A DNA stretch of 64,000 nucleotides from Lethocerus indicus. Taxonomy: Eukaryota; Arthropoda; Insecta; Hemiptera; Belostomatidae. The notes under the pieces were generated by a model. The model was not told the origin of the DNA, made no database searches, and saw only the letters and a list, made by a program, of their open reading frames with translations. Of this stretch, positions 48,072 through 60,987 are shown piece by piece. The stretch lies in contig JACDQD010000005.1 of assembly GCA_019843655.1 (NCBI GenBank), positions 27,910,954 to 27,974,953 on the forward strand, in the 5' to 3' direction. The position numbers were made by a program, and so were the translations under genes. How positions within the stretch are numbered: the first letter of the stretch is position 1; every line of letters begins with the position of its first letter.

Positions 48072-50929
48072 ACCATACATTCTGTTCCGGCCGAATGTCA
48101 CAGTGACAGTATAAACCTTATAAATTATTTATTATTAACTACGATTATTTGGAAAACTCTGCGCGGCCACAGACAGCGAACCGTGGGAATGTGGAAGGAA
48201 AAACTAAAATCGAGTGTAAGCGGTAGGAAACTTTTAAAAAGGACGAGGTGCAGAGTGGTGGGAAGAAGAGCACGAGGAGACAGGTGTGTGTGTATCGCGC
48301 ACACCGGCCCAATCAACTATATACAATATAGTGCGAGAGGCAGTGGAAGATGCGGCACAAGTTAAGGAACTTGCCACTTTTCAACACCTAACCAGCGGTA
48401 AGACCGTCGCCCACCGCTAACACTGCTCGAAACTGGAACTGGGGAGTTCATCAGAGTTCTCTCCAACTCATTTAGCCGAGGACGCTCTATCGCTCGACAA
48501 GGCCTTCCACTCGCTTAAAGGTCAATCCGATTACATCTAATTGTTAAACCCGTTAGTCTGGATGATATCTGATGTAACTTATGCAATATATGCAGAACAA
48601 TTCAAAATGTTCACCTTGTAATATGGAAGAATTCATCGCTTCACGTCCTCGGTTAACCAATTTACAATTGATAATTGCAAAGTTAGGAAATCCGTGAATT
48701 GCTTAGATTAATCCAAATAATATAGAATTATATAATACGATAGTCCTATATTTAATTAAGATTTAATCAAAGTTCAGAATATGAAAACTCCTTGCAGCAA
48801 CATGTTACTCACATAAATTATTCCACGAATGGTCTTATAAATATCATTAACATTACTATGTTCATAAATAAATAAGTATTCTTATTGCGTTATGATTTAT
48901 TAAAAGTCTTTTCTAGATTTTTAAATAATTTAACTCTGCATATGCTGAAAATTGTTGATTTTTTCTGGTAAATTAGTTGATTTTTTTTAAACAAAAGTAG
49001 GTAGATCTTTTGAGTAATTTAGTTAAGAACAATGTTAGATATTCCTTCTGGGATAATGCGGGTCTCGAAATGCGCGCTCAAAATTCTTCTTCAATCCCTA
49101 ACCCTCTAATAATTCCGGTCGTGAGGCTGCATAAAATTACAATAAATTGATACAATTCGGTTCCACTCCGCCCCCCTCAAGCCAGTAACCTTACCATCGA
49201 CTCCTCTATACCCTCGGCCTCCAATAGCTCGTTCTTTTTTTTCTCATTTTCCCGATAATGTTTTCCGGAAATCTAATAAGTTGGCGGCCATTATTGGGGT
49301 CGGTTCGGTTCAGTTATAAATTGACTGGTGAGCCGGTGGCGGCCAACACCCCTCCTCCAGCCCCCCACCCGGTATGATTTAGGATCGCCGCTTTTACCAA
49401 CTCTTCGCCTAACCGCTTCCCTACTCGCTTCTCCCAATCGGTTCAACAACCGACATCTTTGTCGGACTATCTGCAAATAGAATATGCCGTGGAATTATAA
49501 TGTTTAACAGTTTGTCTGTTCGCAAATTAAATCATATTTCGAAAGTAGAGCAACCGTATTTAAAGATATCTAAAACTCTAATTCAAAACAAGTACGCACC
49601 AAAATTCATTATTAATCAATATTTTTAAATACTTTACATTAAAAAAAATAATTGAACGACGCTGACATTTTGATTAAAAACATTTTTATTCTACTCCACT
49701 TTTGTATCCTGAAATATACCATGATAATATCTCCCAGACTTGGAACACTGCCACTATTGTAAATTGTATCACAACCTCGCCTATATGAATAGGGTATAAA
49801 ACAATAAAAGGAACGAATAAATAATGAAATTTATTGATTTTTTTGTGAAGGCTCTGAAATTGGCTATTGGCTTATAAATGATGTCTGCTTTATATACAGA
49901 TTCGCCCGTTGGAAACAATAGGTACACAAATAATAAACAGACATTTATTCGTCAGTTTGGACGGTGATTATGATTTATATCGGGCCGATCCGACACTGTC
50001 GGGTCGGATAATGATAAATTCTTATTTATAATAAACGTTAGGTAACCCAGCGATGATAGTGTAGTGTTTTCTATAAACTCGATAGGCTTAAGTAACTTAG
50101 GCAATGCCACTGAAGAGGCTTCATGAGAAACAGAAACCATGCAGGAGAAAATCAAATATATATTCAATCAAGATATTCAAAAACCTCCACCACCATTGAA
50201 CGTTTTATTTTTTTCCTTATTCTTCGGTCGTTTATAAAATAGTATACCAATTAATGCAATGACCAGAAGAGTACTCAGCCATCCCATATTATACAGAGAA
50301 AGCGGTAATTTTATTGGGAATCATCAGATAGGGATCGACGGAGCCAAGAGGATATAGAGTACTACATCTCAATTATGAGAGGAGCACGTTGATTGGCCCG
50401 TTGGGTGGGCGATGATTCATCATCTATCTCAGCCCGACCTGACAATGTCAGCTCAGAATACGCCGACATTATTTTTCCATCTAAACAACGGCTGATTCTC
50501 ATCGGCAGAACTAACGAATATTACGTGGAAGCCGGGGACAGAACTACCCCGTGTCGTTGCCAGGCGAATACGTGTAGCCCCAATTATGTAACGGCGGAAC
50601 ATCGGGGTCACAAAGCGTTATATAAGGTCATGACCCGAACGCACTACAGTGTGCCTCTCCCACAAATGCCATAGAATGGTGACTTCCAATTATTATTTAT
50701 ATAATTTTGTTTACGTAATATTCATAATACAAAATCATGACCTAGCATAAAATCAGACAAGCCATGCGTCAGAAAGACTTGTTAAAGCGAAATAACCTAA
50801 TAAATTGGTTTTTATTATACCGGAAAGAGCGGTATAAAACATTTTTGAAATTCAAACCTCACGGAACACAATAAAAGGTTAAACGATACGGTAGAAACGT
50901 TAGCAGACCGATCGAGGTGCCTTTTATCC
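48072..50929. other. Mostly AT-rich sequence, no gene seen
   Basis: CpG-richer parts at 48130-48540, 49280-49480 and 50380-50660. The 93-codon plus-strand frame at 50393-50674 starts with TTG and has no recognised domain. Confidence 0.4.
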
Positions 50930-51300
50930 TCTTTGGGGCCTAATATCCGACCTCAGAAGCAAACGACCAACCGAGGGGGGAGGAGTCACACCCGTAGGCA
51001 GTATATATGTTGGCCGCGGCCTGCGGTCTGGTTGCATTCAGTCCATTTCTTTTTATTCATTTCACGCGGCCCCATTCAATGCGCCCAGCGACCTCTCCCA
51101 ATTAATAGATTTCAATCTGGGCCGGCCGACACGCACCCACGACTCCAACTAACTCCGGTCGAATTTCTAATAACACAAGTCCGAATCGTACCCTTTTTAT
51201 CGGTCGATAAGGCTAGTCTATATACCGGCTACGCAATAACGGCACGCACCTCTAAGCACGGAAGAAACAAAACCGCGCTTTTGTGTCAAAATCGAAATTT
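50930..51300 (+). promoter_or_regulatory. CpG-rich block with weak TATA/initiator pair
   Basis: TATATATG starts at 51002 and GCATTCAGTCC has an initiator-like A at 51040, 38 bp away, slightly too far for a canonical pair. The block is GC/CpG-rich and starts with a GAGGGGGGAGGAG run. The open frame across it (50933-51304) has no recognisable domain. Confidence 0.17.
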
Positions 51301-54300
51301 TTGAAATTGAAATTCGAATAAGTCTGTACAGAATGGAAAACACAAAGGTGCCGGTAGCTACATCGATTATTTAAAGTGGAGTGGAAAACACTTTACGTAG
51401 GATATCTCAAAATGGTATGCGAAGTTATCAAATACAGGATAGGAACATTGTGCTCAACAATGTTGCGGGTGATAGCAATGTTTGATACTATCGTTACATA
51501 CCTACTGACTAAGTGAGGCAAGACGGAGAACAGCGTTGGGCGATAGAAAACTAAATATTAAAAAATAAATTCTGCGGCAGGATAGTATCGTGGGGAAGAT
51601 GTGCAGGGTTGAAGTGGGTCCCCTCGTCCTAATTACAGGCCCATTCTTTCTCTGTCTTGCTCAGGTGACAGTCCGTGGATGGAGTGGGGCGACCGTAGCG
51701 ATGCTGATTGTAGAGCGGGGGGCTGGAAGGGCGGGGACCAAGGCTGGGAGGGAGGTAGCTTCATCAAATTAAAACCAAATTAAAAGAAAATTACATTCCC
51801 CCCTCCTACCTAAGAGATTGAGAGCGGGAGGAGAGAAAAGAGAGAGAGAGAGGAGGAAAGGGACCGAGTCACAATTGAATTATGCAAAGTATAAACCGGC
51901 AACTTTTCTGAGCGAGGTTCCTCTCCCTCGGCCATCAACTATTCTCTTCAGGCCCCACCCCCCAATTTATTATTTTTGCCCGAATTATTCTCGGCGAAGA
52001 CAGGACGGGCCGGGTATAGGCCGAGCTACCTCACCTCTCTGTATATAATACGGTTTATGTAAATCCGGAAGGAGAGAGGGCTCCTCGATCTAACCTCTAC
52101 CGTACTCCTCCACTGACGACCCTGACCGATCTAACGAATATACTCACTCCACCCTTCTCTTTTTCGCCCCCTCTTAATTTTAGTTTTTAAGATAGGGCAT
52201 TCTGGCTAACTATCATCGGCTTCCCATTTTGTTACGACGCCTTTTACGATTCCTCGAGACAGTGTTTCTCAATAATTTCTCTTACAGGACATCCATGAGT
52301 AATTAGCGGCCGCAAAAGTATATGTAATTGTGCATGGGAACCTATTTGTCCACCTTCTGGAATACACTGATTCTGACATTCCAATTTCAGGACTAATATA
52401 AACGGGATACTTATAAAAATAAAAATATAAATTACAGTCACACAGATATTTTGTATTCTACAGTCTTGATTAGATGGCGGTAGGTTCTGCTAATGAATAG
52501 GACGAACAAACAGGGGAAGGTTTTTCCGAACGGGACGTGTGCTAAATATATGTTACAACGGTAAAGATCGAGATTAACGCGCTAACCCCCACTACAAATG
52601 TGACCGAAATTAAAAACGTATTATAGGGAGGCTGTTAGCATTATCGGGTCGGGGCAGACGTGGGCCGGGGGTGATCTGTTGCCGGCGAGTGAGTGATAAG
52701 TGAGGGTTGGGCGGTCCCCGAGCTCACTTGAACGGGATACGCTGATACGCACCGACCACCGCCCCCTTATCTATAACAACGGACGAGTGCACTACACCCC
52801 ATTGTGCTACACCGGCCCTAGATAATACCCACTGTCAATATCTCCCAAGGAAAGAATGCCCGTACAAAAAAACAAAGCAAATTAATCGGAATGACTACGA
52901 ACATTTGGAAATCAGGATTTGAATGGGTACGTAGGTGTTTGACCTACGTAATATAATTTGCATTTGTTAAAAGAACAAAACCTTGAGGTTTGAGTTATCT
53001 ATACAATAAAATGATAACAAGCACTTGGTAAGTTAAAGCGATAGCTTCCAATAACGAAATAATTCAGGTTGAACAGCGAGAGACAGGAAAGGCGGGAAAT
53101 CGATCCTGGAAACACTTCGATATGTGGAGTAAGAGACTCATAAATTGTTAGAATTGAGGGAAAAAGTACCGCGTTAGAATTAATAATAAACGGACAGGAT
53201 AACGTGCCTCCTTGCTAGCACACAATGTATGCTATTGCTCGAGCATAGCGTGTCTGTAGATTGCGATTATAAGGTTTAATGTTCGATTGTGAGGTAAACG
53301 CCAAGTGTGTTCCATTCGTATCTACTGTTCTTGGGATTGGTCAGTTTCGGACGCGTCAGTAAAATTCTATCGGTAACAGCCATAAACAAAGAGTATAATT
53401 TTAGGTTTAATTACTTTTTTGGGAATAATTCATACGATATTTCAATTTTTTTGGCAGCCAATATGCGGATCCATGTCTATGTATTATAAATGGAATGCCA
53501 TTGACAATGGCTATATCCCTTTTTTTTCCAAGTTCAAATAAATTACAAGAGCGAGACACATGAAACCAAATTCATCAGTTTTGTCCAATACATTTATTCG
53601 CCTAGAATGAGCATTAGTGTTGGCTTAACATTAGGGATACTTTAAATTCTATGCATCGACACAACAAAGTCCTCTATCGTCCGTCGGTATTTTTATACAA
53701 AAGGGGAAATAGCATTAGAACATGTTTAGTACTATGTGTAGTTTTTGAAGGGTATTAGAATGTGTGTCTGTATTGTGTGTTGTTGGGGAGGGGACGTGAT
53801 GCGGAGGGGCGTTACAATGCGTTACATGCCCAGACAGAAATTACAGTTTAAATACAACTCCCCGCCCCCTCCTCCCATCCCATCAAACCCGCGGCCCTCC
53901 CTCTCCACCTCCGGCGCACGACGTTAAATACAAATTATAACCAGTATAAATCAGATATACCGTGACCATTAGGGGGGTTAGCTGGTGTGGAGGGTGAGTT
54001 AGGTCACGTGACAGACGTGCCTGCGTGCCACCATTCACCCCCCCCGCCACACAAACACTCCTTCCTCATAACGCTGCGGCCATGTTTTTAATAACGGGCG
54101 GACCTCCGCCGACCCAATTCGTATATTCCAGTCAGACCAAAACAACTGGGTCTGTAGTAACAGCATAGGTTGCAACGTTTTGGAAAACGGAGCATAAAAT
54201 ATAATAGGTTCGTGTATACCGCGATGAGTCGTTAGACTGTGGTGGGAGATCAAATTAGTGTGTCCCGCTCGTAAGTTTCCCCTTTCTGTTAGTATCGAAG

Positions 54301-57044
54301 TAGTATTCCCAGTGATCTCCCTAGCGGTACTGGAGTGACTATTGTAAAGCGATTCGGCGATTAATAATTCGAGCTAGCGAATACGACTTATAAAGAGTGA
54401 CGTAACTAATCCCGGCACTAGAGTGAGAAACATTCATTTGCCCAATGATGGATTCGGCAAAAAGAGTCCATTACGTTTTAAATTACTGAAGAGCAGTTGA
54501 GCCTCTCTCCTATCTTTAGCCGGACAGCCTACCCTCGGATAAAGGTAAACTAAGTTAATATTTCAAACGCAATAAGCTAATTGGCCTGTAATTATTCAAA
54601 AGCCCCCTCTTTCTCCACGCCTCGAAATATCCCGGAGGACTTCTGGAATCTCGGCTAGTTCGGTGAACATTTGTAAATGGGCATTCTTCTACGGCGCTAA
54701 TTACGCACCGGATTCGGCAAATTTCAGCGCCACTCGCTAAATTCGTTCGGTTCGAGCAGTCCCACTCAAGCCGAGTATCCTTCTACTGTTATTAAATTAC
54801 AACCGAACCCCCCCCCCCCCAACCGCTCTCCTAAGACTACTCCGCATCGGCTCTCCTGATTAATATAACTGTTGGAAAGCTAAAATTGGAATACCAGTAC
54901 TTAGAGATGATTCGATGGCGAAGGAAATTGAAAGGAGTCGAAAAATACGTACTTAAACCCACTTTAAATTATACAAGAAGGCCGGTTCATATTTAATTTA
55001 AAATTACGTACCCTCGGAAGAAATAGTTTTTCTATACAGATTCGATGCCGTTCAATAATCTGAATTCACTAAGTGGAAGTACACCGAGTGTATTTAGTAA
55101 TTAAATGATCGGTTTTTTGGAGTCAGAAGATTGGAATACTCTTATGCTATAGCTGCATTCGTAATGAGTGATGAAGACGGATAATGCTGAAACTTATAAT
55201 TCCGAATTGTCCACCCATCGTTCAATGTTCTGAAAAAAGTACCGCCCTTTCAAGGTACTATTTCTATAGAACACTGTTTGAAAAGGAATTAAGATTTTAA
55301 TGGAGTCCGATTGTCTCCCTCCTTCGACTGTCCTATTTACTTTCGGTTAGGTTGAGGTCCCTTTCATTCTATTTCCAGCATTACAATCCAAATGAGTTTC
55401 GACGCGCTTTTAAAAGTGCCAGAGTACAAAATGTCCGAGACTAGTTCATTCCGTGGGCTTGCAATCAATTTTACCAAACAGTGTAATGAATACATACTAT
55501 CTCTCTATGTACTAACTGGATGTACACAATGTATTGGCCAGTGAAACCATCGGTAAGGGTGTATTCTAACGAATAAACCTGAATTGTATGACATCCCGTA
55601 CATGCACGGGACTTTTAATTTTATTGTTTGGAAATTAAAGAATAAGTGTATTAATATGTACATGATTATTACGCTAAGACAGATAAATACAGGGTTGTAA
55701 ATAAATACGAATTATATATAAGTTCGTAAAACCGATGGACTTACATTTAAAAATAAGTGTACGGTCGGTATTTCTTTTTAAATTAAAAAGCAGTAGTATA
55801 TATACTATATAATGCTAATACATAGAACAATGGATGAGCAATGAGGCTACTGAAGAAGTCACTTTCTGTCTGCAGGATAAACGAAAGAGGCAATAAGTTG
55901 TAATGTACAAATCAAATATCGCGTGTTGAAGACGTTTGGTAGCTGGAAGAAGGTTGCCAGTTATAAAATGAATTGAGGAAACAATAAGAGACGGGGGTGA
56001 GGGTGGGGGAGGAATGCTCCCCGGCTAATACTTAAAGTGGTATATAGACCCCTCCCCAAAACTGAAAGGGAACAAATCGAACAACAAACATAAATAACAA
56101 TCAACCAACACAGGCTAACCCCTTTCCCCGCAATCTTAAGGTCTTCGCTGTCTTCTACCTTTCCATCGGCCATTTCGCTTTTCTTCAATAAACTTCAGAA
56201 AAGGAAAGGTTTATAAAGTTTAGAATAAACTTCATAACTTCTTTATAAACAACCTCAATTCGATAAAATGTCAGTAACGAGAACTCTGATTTTTACATTT
56301 TGTACAACTTATTCAGGTGTAAACTGAAATATTTGTACAACATTTAACAACCGGTCTGTCTGTATTTATAATGTATAACAAACATTATATGTACTTCTCT
56401 TTTTGATAATGAGGACCAGAAGATGAAAATTCTTTATTCATTTTAACTGTATCAAAATTTTTTTCTATTTATTGACGACCTAATTATTTTACTTAGGTGG
56501 TATAATTACATTTTTACAGCTCTCCCTGGGAGTTCCCTGGTGGTGGAACGAAATGTGGACTAAACTCAGTTGACTATATCCAGAATATAAATGCCGATAT
56601 TATAAATAAATGTAACATAGAAGACTTATAGACTAATGTTATTGAAAGACGACGTGGCGGGGGTTAGTTAACCGCTAACGGTGGCACCTTCAAGGGGTCG
56701 GAAGTGAACCGGAAAAAGGTTTACCTCAAGGGTGAAAAATAGAGAAAAAAAAGGGTAAAGCACAAAAGTAGAAAAAGATTCTCCCTCTCCCGCTCTCTCT
56801 CGCTCTCCTTTCTCGGCTTTTGGTTTAATGAATAACTTTAATTATGCAAAGAGGTCCCCTCCCCCTTGCCAACCAACCCCCACCCCCTCTCTCACTCCAA
56901 CTTTGGCTAGTGTCTTAGTTAGTTGAACCGGGTGGCTATTTGTTGAGGGGTGGGGGGCGGTCCCAGCTTTGACTTCTTTTCTTTTTTCCATCCGCCGCCC
57001 CTCCACCGGTTTTTTTTTGCTTCCATTCAAAGGAATCAAAGCCC
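51301..57044. other. Mixed sequence, no gene seen
   Basis: GC-rich patches at 51600-52080, 52640-52810, 53840-54110 and 54600-54850, and C/T-rich DNA at 56780-56810 and 56855-56900, lie between AT-rich stretches. No frame has features. Confidence 0.4.
54808..54820. repeat. Poly(C) run
   Basis: About 13 consecutive C after AACCGAA; likely length-unstable and error-prone in sequencing. Confidence 0.85.
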
Positions 57045-57064
57045 GCGGCGGCGGCGGCAGCGGC
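57045..57064. repeat. (CGG)n repeat
   Basis: GCGGCGGCGGCGGCAGCGGC within a GC-rich patch of about 150 bp. Confidence 0.9.
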
Positions 57065-57713
57065 CTACTGTTTTGAACCGGCCTCATTAAAATCAAACGG
57101 CTTCTCTTTATTAACATTAACATAATTATTAACTGGATTCGTTAGCGGTCGGCCTTCTCCGGTCGCCGTCTACTCCCGTTTGCCCCTTTCTACGAAATGG
57201 ACCTTTTACTTTATGAAACTTCCAATATACCGTATCGGAATACGTCTCCTCGGTGATCATAAATTTAACCCTGCCGATTCGACATTAACCTGCGGTACAC
57301 CATTTAAGTTAATGGATAGAGTTTTTTTATTTTGATTTTTTCTATATTTTATGGCGGTCCCCTTGATGATTAACAAAAGCTGTTTAATCTATACATTCCA
57401 GTTTGATTATCAACATTATAAGGAGCGTTAACATGTGAAAATGATTGTGCGCAATATTATTTACGATTATAAACTAATATTAAAACCAATTCCGTTTCCC
57501 AACATGTATTGTCAAATGTAAACTTATTTCCGTAAACGCAAGAAACTTATTAGTCAAAACCAGAAATATTGTGACGACTAGACAAATAACCAACTCCATC
57601 ATTCTTCATTCATCTTTATATTATTCATTTTTCATGAAATTTTCCACCAATATCCAAAATACTTCAGAAACACTACAATTACTTAATTAACACTAGAGGG
57701 GGTTGAGATAATG

Positions 57714-57803
57714 TTGGAGGAGAAAGGAGAGATAGGAGTGCGTGTAAAGAGAATGGGGGGTGAGAGAGAAAGAGAGAGATCGAAGAGAGAGAAAGGCAGT
57801 GGG
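57714..57803 (+). repeat. Polypurine tract
   Basis: G/A-rich over about 90 bp with GAGAGAGAAAGAGAGAGA in the centre. Confidence 0.75.
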
Positions 57804-58697
57804 TTTGAAATGCGACCCGTTTTCCACAGCTTCAATTCCTTTATGCAAATATTGGCGGGAGTGGTAGTAGTGGGCTGGTCCTGTATAGAGAGAACCCCCG
57901 CCACCAACCCGATATTTATTTATGGACAAGAGTATTCCCATCCCCCCAGTCAGTCTAAACCATCAAAATAAGGTTTTAGACCGACAGTTAAAAACTGTAC
58001 TTGGGATAACACAGAAAGCTTCTCCCTATCTCTGTCCTATCTATTCTGACCGGGATTTCAGTCGGTGTCTGCAAAACTCTCCTATCTGTACACGAGCATA
58101 TCATCTTGTACATAATATTTTCTCCGAGTGGCCGTTCGCAATCCGCTTTAAAAAAGTCTGGCTTATAGTTTCCTTGACGGTGGAGGAAGGTTTTACGATA
58201 ATGAGTTTGAGATTGTATTCTGAAACAGGCGCAGTCATTTTAAGGAACGTTTTTCACACGCGATGCTCTATATATGTATAATAGAAAGAAATCGAACTGC
58301 CTTTGAACTTTTAAAAAAATGTTCTAAATACATTTTTTCAACGCGTTTTCAGTATTCTTTCTTATAGATTAATGGCTATCTAATTCTTCATAAAAATGAC
58401 AATGGAATTCATTCAAATTAAGCAATCCCACCAAGAACCAGAGTCTGTGAGAAACATTAAATAAGAGTACGGATCTACTAACGGATGTTGCGCATAATGC
58501 CGATAAATTACTGCGTTTTTAGATTGTTTTCCGATAATCCAGTTTAGCTTAACGTTAATGTACACGGGCATAAAATGCCATGATTCGGATTAAAAATTAT
58601 GAAACCAACGAAATCATAAATATTTTTAAGGATCTCGATTGAAGAGAAAGAAAGACACACCGGATTCAATATCGAATTGGTAAAAAGTAAAGGTAGG
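57804..58697. other. Proximal intron sequence, no exon seen
   Basis: First 900 bases of the inferred intron downstream of the signal-peptide exon. AT-rich, with a 119-codon plus-strand frame (57922-58281) lacking features. Confidence 0.4.
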
Positions 58698-58703
58698 TCT
58701 TAC
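58698..58703 (-). other. 5' splice site of the signal-peptide exon
   Basis: The minus strand reads AACG|GTAAGA, matching the GTRAGW donor consensus. The intron is in phase 1: one base of codon 32 lies before it. A second GTAG lies close behind in AAAGACCTACC context but is weaker. The matching acceptor was not found in the window. Confidence 0.65.
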
Positions 58704-58797
58704 CGTTCTGGGCCCTGACTGCAGTTAGTACGAGGAGAGTGGCTAGGGCGGCCAACCAGGGGCCGCCACTCGCCGCCTTAGACACCGACGGGCACAT
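58704..58797 (-). CDS. First coding exon of a secreted or membrane protein (signal peptide)
   Basis: Read on the minus strand, an ATG at 58797-58795 opens 31 codons plus one base and runs into GTAAGA at 58703-58698, giving AACG|GTAAGA, a strong 5' splice site. The peptide starts MCPSVSKAASGGPW and continues LAALATLLVLTAVRAQN: a short basic N-region, a hydrophobic core of about 13 residues, and a V-R-A | Q-N site that satisfies the small-x-small signal peptidase rule. An in-frame TAA lies 48 nt upstream (58845-58843), so this is the first ATG of its frame. The base at -3 is A, as expected for a eukaryotic start. The exon is GC-rich, unlike the intron side. A phase-1 intron directly after a signal peptide is common in extracellular modular proteins such as Ig-superfamily and EGF proteins and receptors, but no mature domain is visible, so the family is unknown. 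The rest of the gene must lie below 58704 or beyond the window. Confidence 0.72.
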
Positions 58798-59219
58798 GCT
58801 CCTCCTCCTCTCCAGGCGCCGCTCCTCCCGTCCCTCCTCTACTTATTGTCTCGCCTGATAACAACAACACACACAGACCACCGCTGATGAGAGCAGCTCT
58901 ATTCGAGTATACAGAATTATCTAGAGGAAGGAGGATCGATGGTTAAGAGAGGAGAGTTTGGCGATTGGGGCGATGAGGCGGGTGTCCCTCGGGCGGCATC
59001 CGCTCCACTCCACCCCGGCCCGCTCAGCTCCCGAGCTCGGCACATCCCATGGCTGGACTCCTTCCACCCGGCAACCGGCACACTCGCGGCTGGCTACACT
59101 GTCACTCACTGCCGCCCCACTATCTGCCCCACATCACTCCACCTGTAATCTGACGGGCCACCACCGACCCCCTCACTACACGCCCTTCACTTCGCCCTTT
59201 AGGCACCCGGACACACGTA

Positions 59220-59258
<39 letters not shown>

Positions 59259-59480
59259 GCTTAGTGCTCCCGCGCCGCCTAAATCTATTTGCCCCGCTCT
59301 AGACGCACTCTGCCGCATTAACAAGTTTAACTACTCGCTCTCCTGTTCTCAGACGGAAACATAAGACGGTACTCGCCCCCCCCCCCCGCCGACTATCTCG
59401 AGCCCATTGTTACCCCCCATCACTTAGAGTGTTGTCTTCTCCCGTGTACTGCCGTTATTCGCCCGCCGAATTTGGGCTTT
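58798..59480 (-). promoter_or_regulatory. GC/CpG-rich 5' UTR and promoter region of the signal-peptide gene
   Basis: The DNA upstream of the minus-strand ATG is strikingly GC- and CpG-rich compared with its surroundings, contains an (AC)n tract (59223-59256) and a run of 12 C (59376-59387), and grades back to AT-rich DNA near 59480. This is what a promoter/5' UTR looks like in such a genome. On the minus strand TCATCAG near 58890-58884 is a possible initiator about 90 nt before the ATG, but no convincing TATA or DPE accompanies it. Alternatively, a pyrimidine-rich stretch ending TTCCTCTAG (about 58929-58921) would be a good 3' splice site, making the ATG exon exon 2 (58920-58704) with a non-coding exon upstream. 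Open frames here on both strands are composition effects. The exact transcription start is not resolved. Confidence 0.5.
59223..59256. repeat. (AC)17 microsatellite
   Basis: AC repeat in the GC-rich region upstream of the signal-peptide exon; on the transcribed strand it is (GT)n. Confidence 0.97.
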
Positions 59481-60249
59481 ACTACATGCGAAGTATTAAG
59501 TAGCGGTAAGAGATTTATCCGAGTTTAATCCGATGATAAATGAGGTTGAGACATTATAGCGCATAACAGTTCTCTTGCTAACACAAAATAGTCCGGGAAC
59601 CAATTCATTTTCATATGATTCTTCCATTTTTTATTGTTTTTTTTAATTCGTCTCAAAAACTAAAATTCTCCGGTCATGGGCCAAGAGGAAGTTGGAGTTT
59701 ATTTTGGCCCAAAGAATACATTCACGAAGTTCGGCGCATTAGATTCTGAACAAAATTTAAATGGAAATCCGAAAATCATTATTATTATCCGGAACTATAA
59801 AACGATGAAAAAAACAAATAATTATTTATGTAATATTAACAATAGATATAGCGAGGGCAGACTACATTCATTTTATATGGTAAAACGGAAAGAAACTAAG
59901 ACCCATTTTAGAACGCGTAGCTCGGCTTTAGTATATTCGGACACAAAGCGTGTCCGCTACCCAAAGTGCCGAGAGAAGCTACTACAATGAAATTATACAT
60001 AGGGTTAGATGGGACGTGAAACCGGAGAATTTAATGCCACCCCACCTCCACCGCGGCTGTTTAATCAGCAACGTACGTCGGAATGTCTGACGAAGAAAAT
60101 AGCTAATACCAATAAACTAAATTGGATTAGTGCCAGGAAAATTGTTATACATTTTCATAATTTTACAGTTATTTTAATTTCGCGAGACGGGATCTTCACA
60201 CAAATACTCTCGGTATATATCCCTCCTCCTTTCGGGTAATTGAGAAACA

Positions 60250-60600
60250 CAAAAGGACGCGAGAGGTGTCATTAATATTGAGAGGGACGCCGCCCGGATT
60301 ACGATCTTAAGCTAAAAGATTAAACAGCCCCGCGTCCGCCACCCGCCACGAAAGATTTAAGAAGCCTCCCGAGAACCGAGAAAGCGCGAATAACGAATTA
60401 CGTTCGGTGGGCGCCTGTAAAAACAAATAATATCCAGCGTCGAAACAAACGAGGTCCGTCGCCTCATCGGGCCACCGATAAGAGGGGATTACAAGCGCGG
60501 AAAAACAGCCCCCAGTCACGGAATGGTCGCGACCGAGGTCGTCCCTCCCCGTCCTATGTGACAATATACTGAAGATACCTAATAGCGGCCGGTATAAGAG
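60250..60600. other. CpG-rich unique patch
   Basis: GC/CpG-rich interval upstream of the signal-peptide gene. A 103-codon minus-strand frame (60307-60618) crosses it without domain features. Possibly regulatory. Confidence 0.15.
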
Positions 60601-60885
60601 AGTTAGCGCTACAATCACAAATAAAATACATCCGCCAAAATACCCACAAAAGAATTCCCCAATCCTCTATTTACGACCCAACAATCATATAAACAGGGAT
60701 ACGGAATACGTAAGCTGCAGAGTCTCCACATTGCTGTAATAAATAGATGGATATTTGTTAATTTTGTCAATTTGTTAATTGGATAATTTTCTTGGGGGAA
60801 AAAATTAATAATGTTCATTGCTCCGCTCAAGCGTCCTATTTTGTGCTATTCTTACAATATAAATAGAGTGGTAGTGATGGCGGTC

Positions 60886-60987
60886 TACCACTGCTAACGA
60901 TAGTGAAGAGCCGAAAAAATGGTTTAGCGTAGGACCAACCAAGCGAGAGGAATAGAAACGTCATAACTTCGAAGCCTTTCCAGTATT
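60886..60987 (+). mobile_element. Diverged copy of the foldback arm
   Basis: Aligns with the right arm from ACCGCTACTGAAGATGG to CAGTATT. The best-kept part is AGGACCAACCAAGCGAGAGG followed by AATAGAAACGTCA, against AAGACCAAACCAGCGAGAGG plus GACAGAAACATCA in the intact element. The hammerhead-like boxes are mutated (CTAACGA, GAAAAA). The tail afterwards (TATATTAAAC) also matches the tail of the intact element, with a deletion between. A single arm without its inverted partner. Confidence 0.6.

Noticed and set aside
49185..49275. Minus-strand open stretch (ENEKKKNELLEAEGIEESM) ending at ATG|GTAAGG
   Set aside because: Phase 0 at both ends does not join the phase-1 exon; weak acceptor and low-complexity lysine/glutamate content.
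50393..50674. 93-codon plus-strand frame
   Set aside because: Begins with TTG, not ATG, and shows no domain or splice structure.
58921..59302. Frames of 62-114 codons upstream of the signal-peptide exon
   Set aside because: They lie in the CpG-rich promoter/5' UTR on both strands; one ends in a Thr-His run from the (AC)n repeat.
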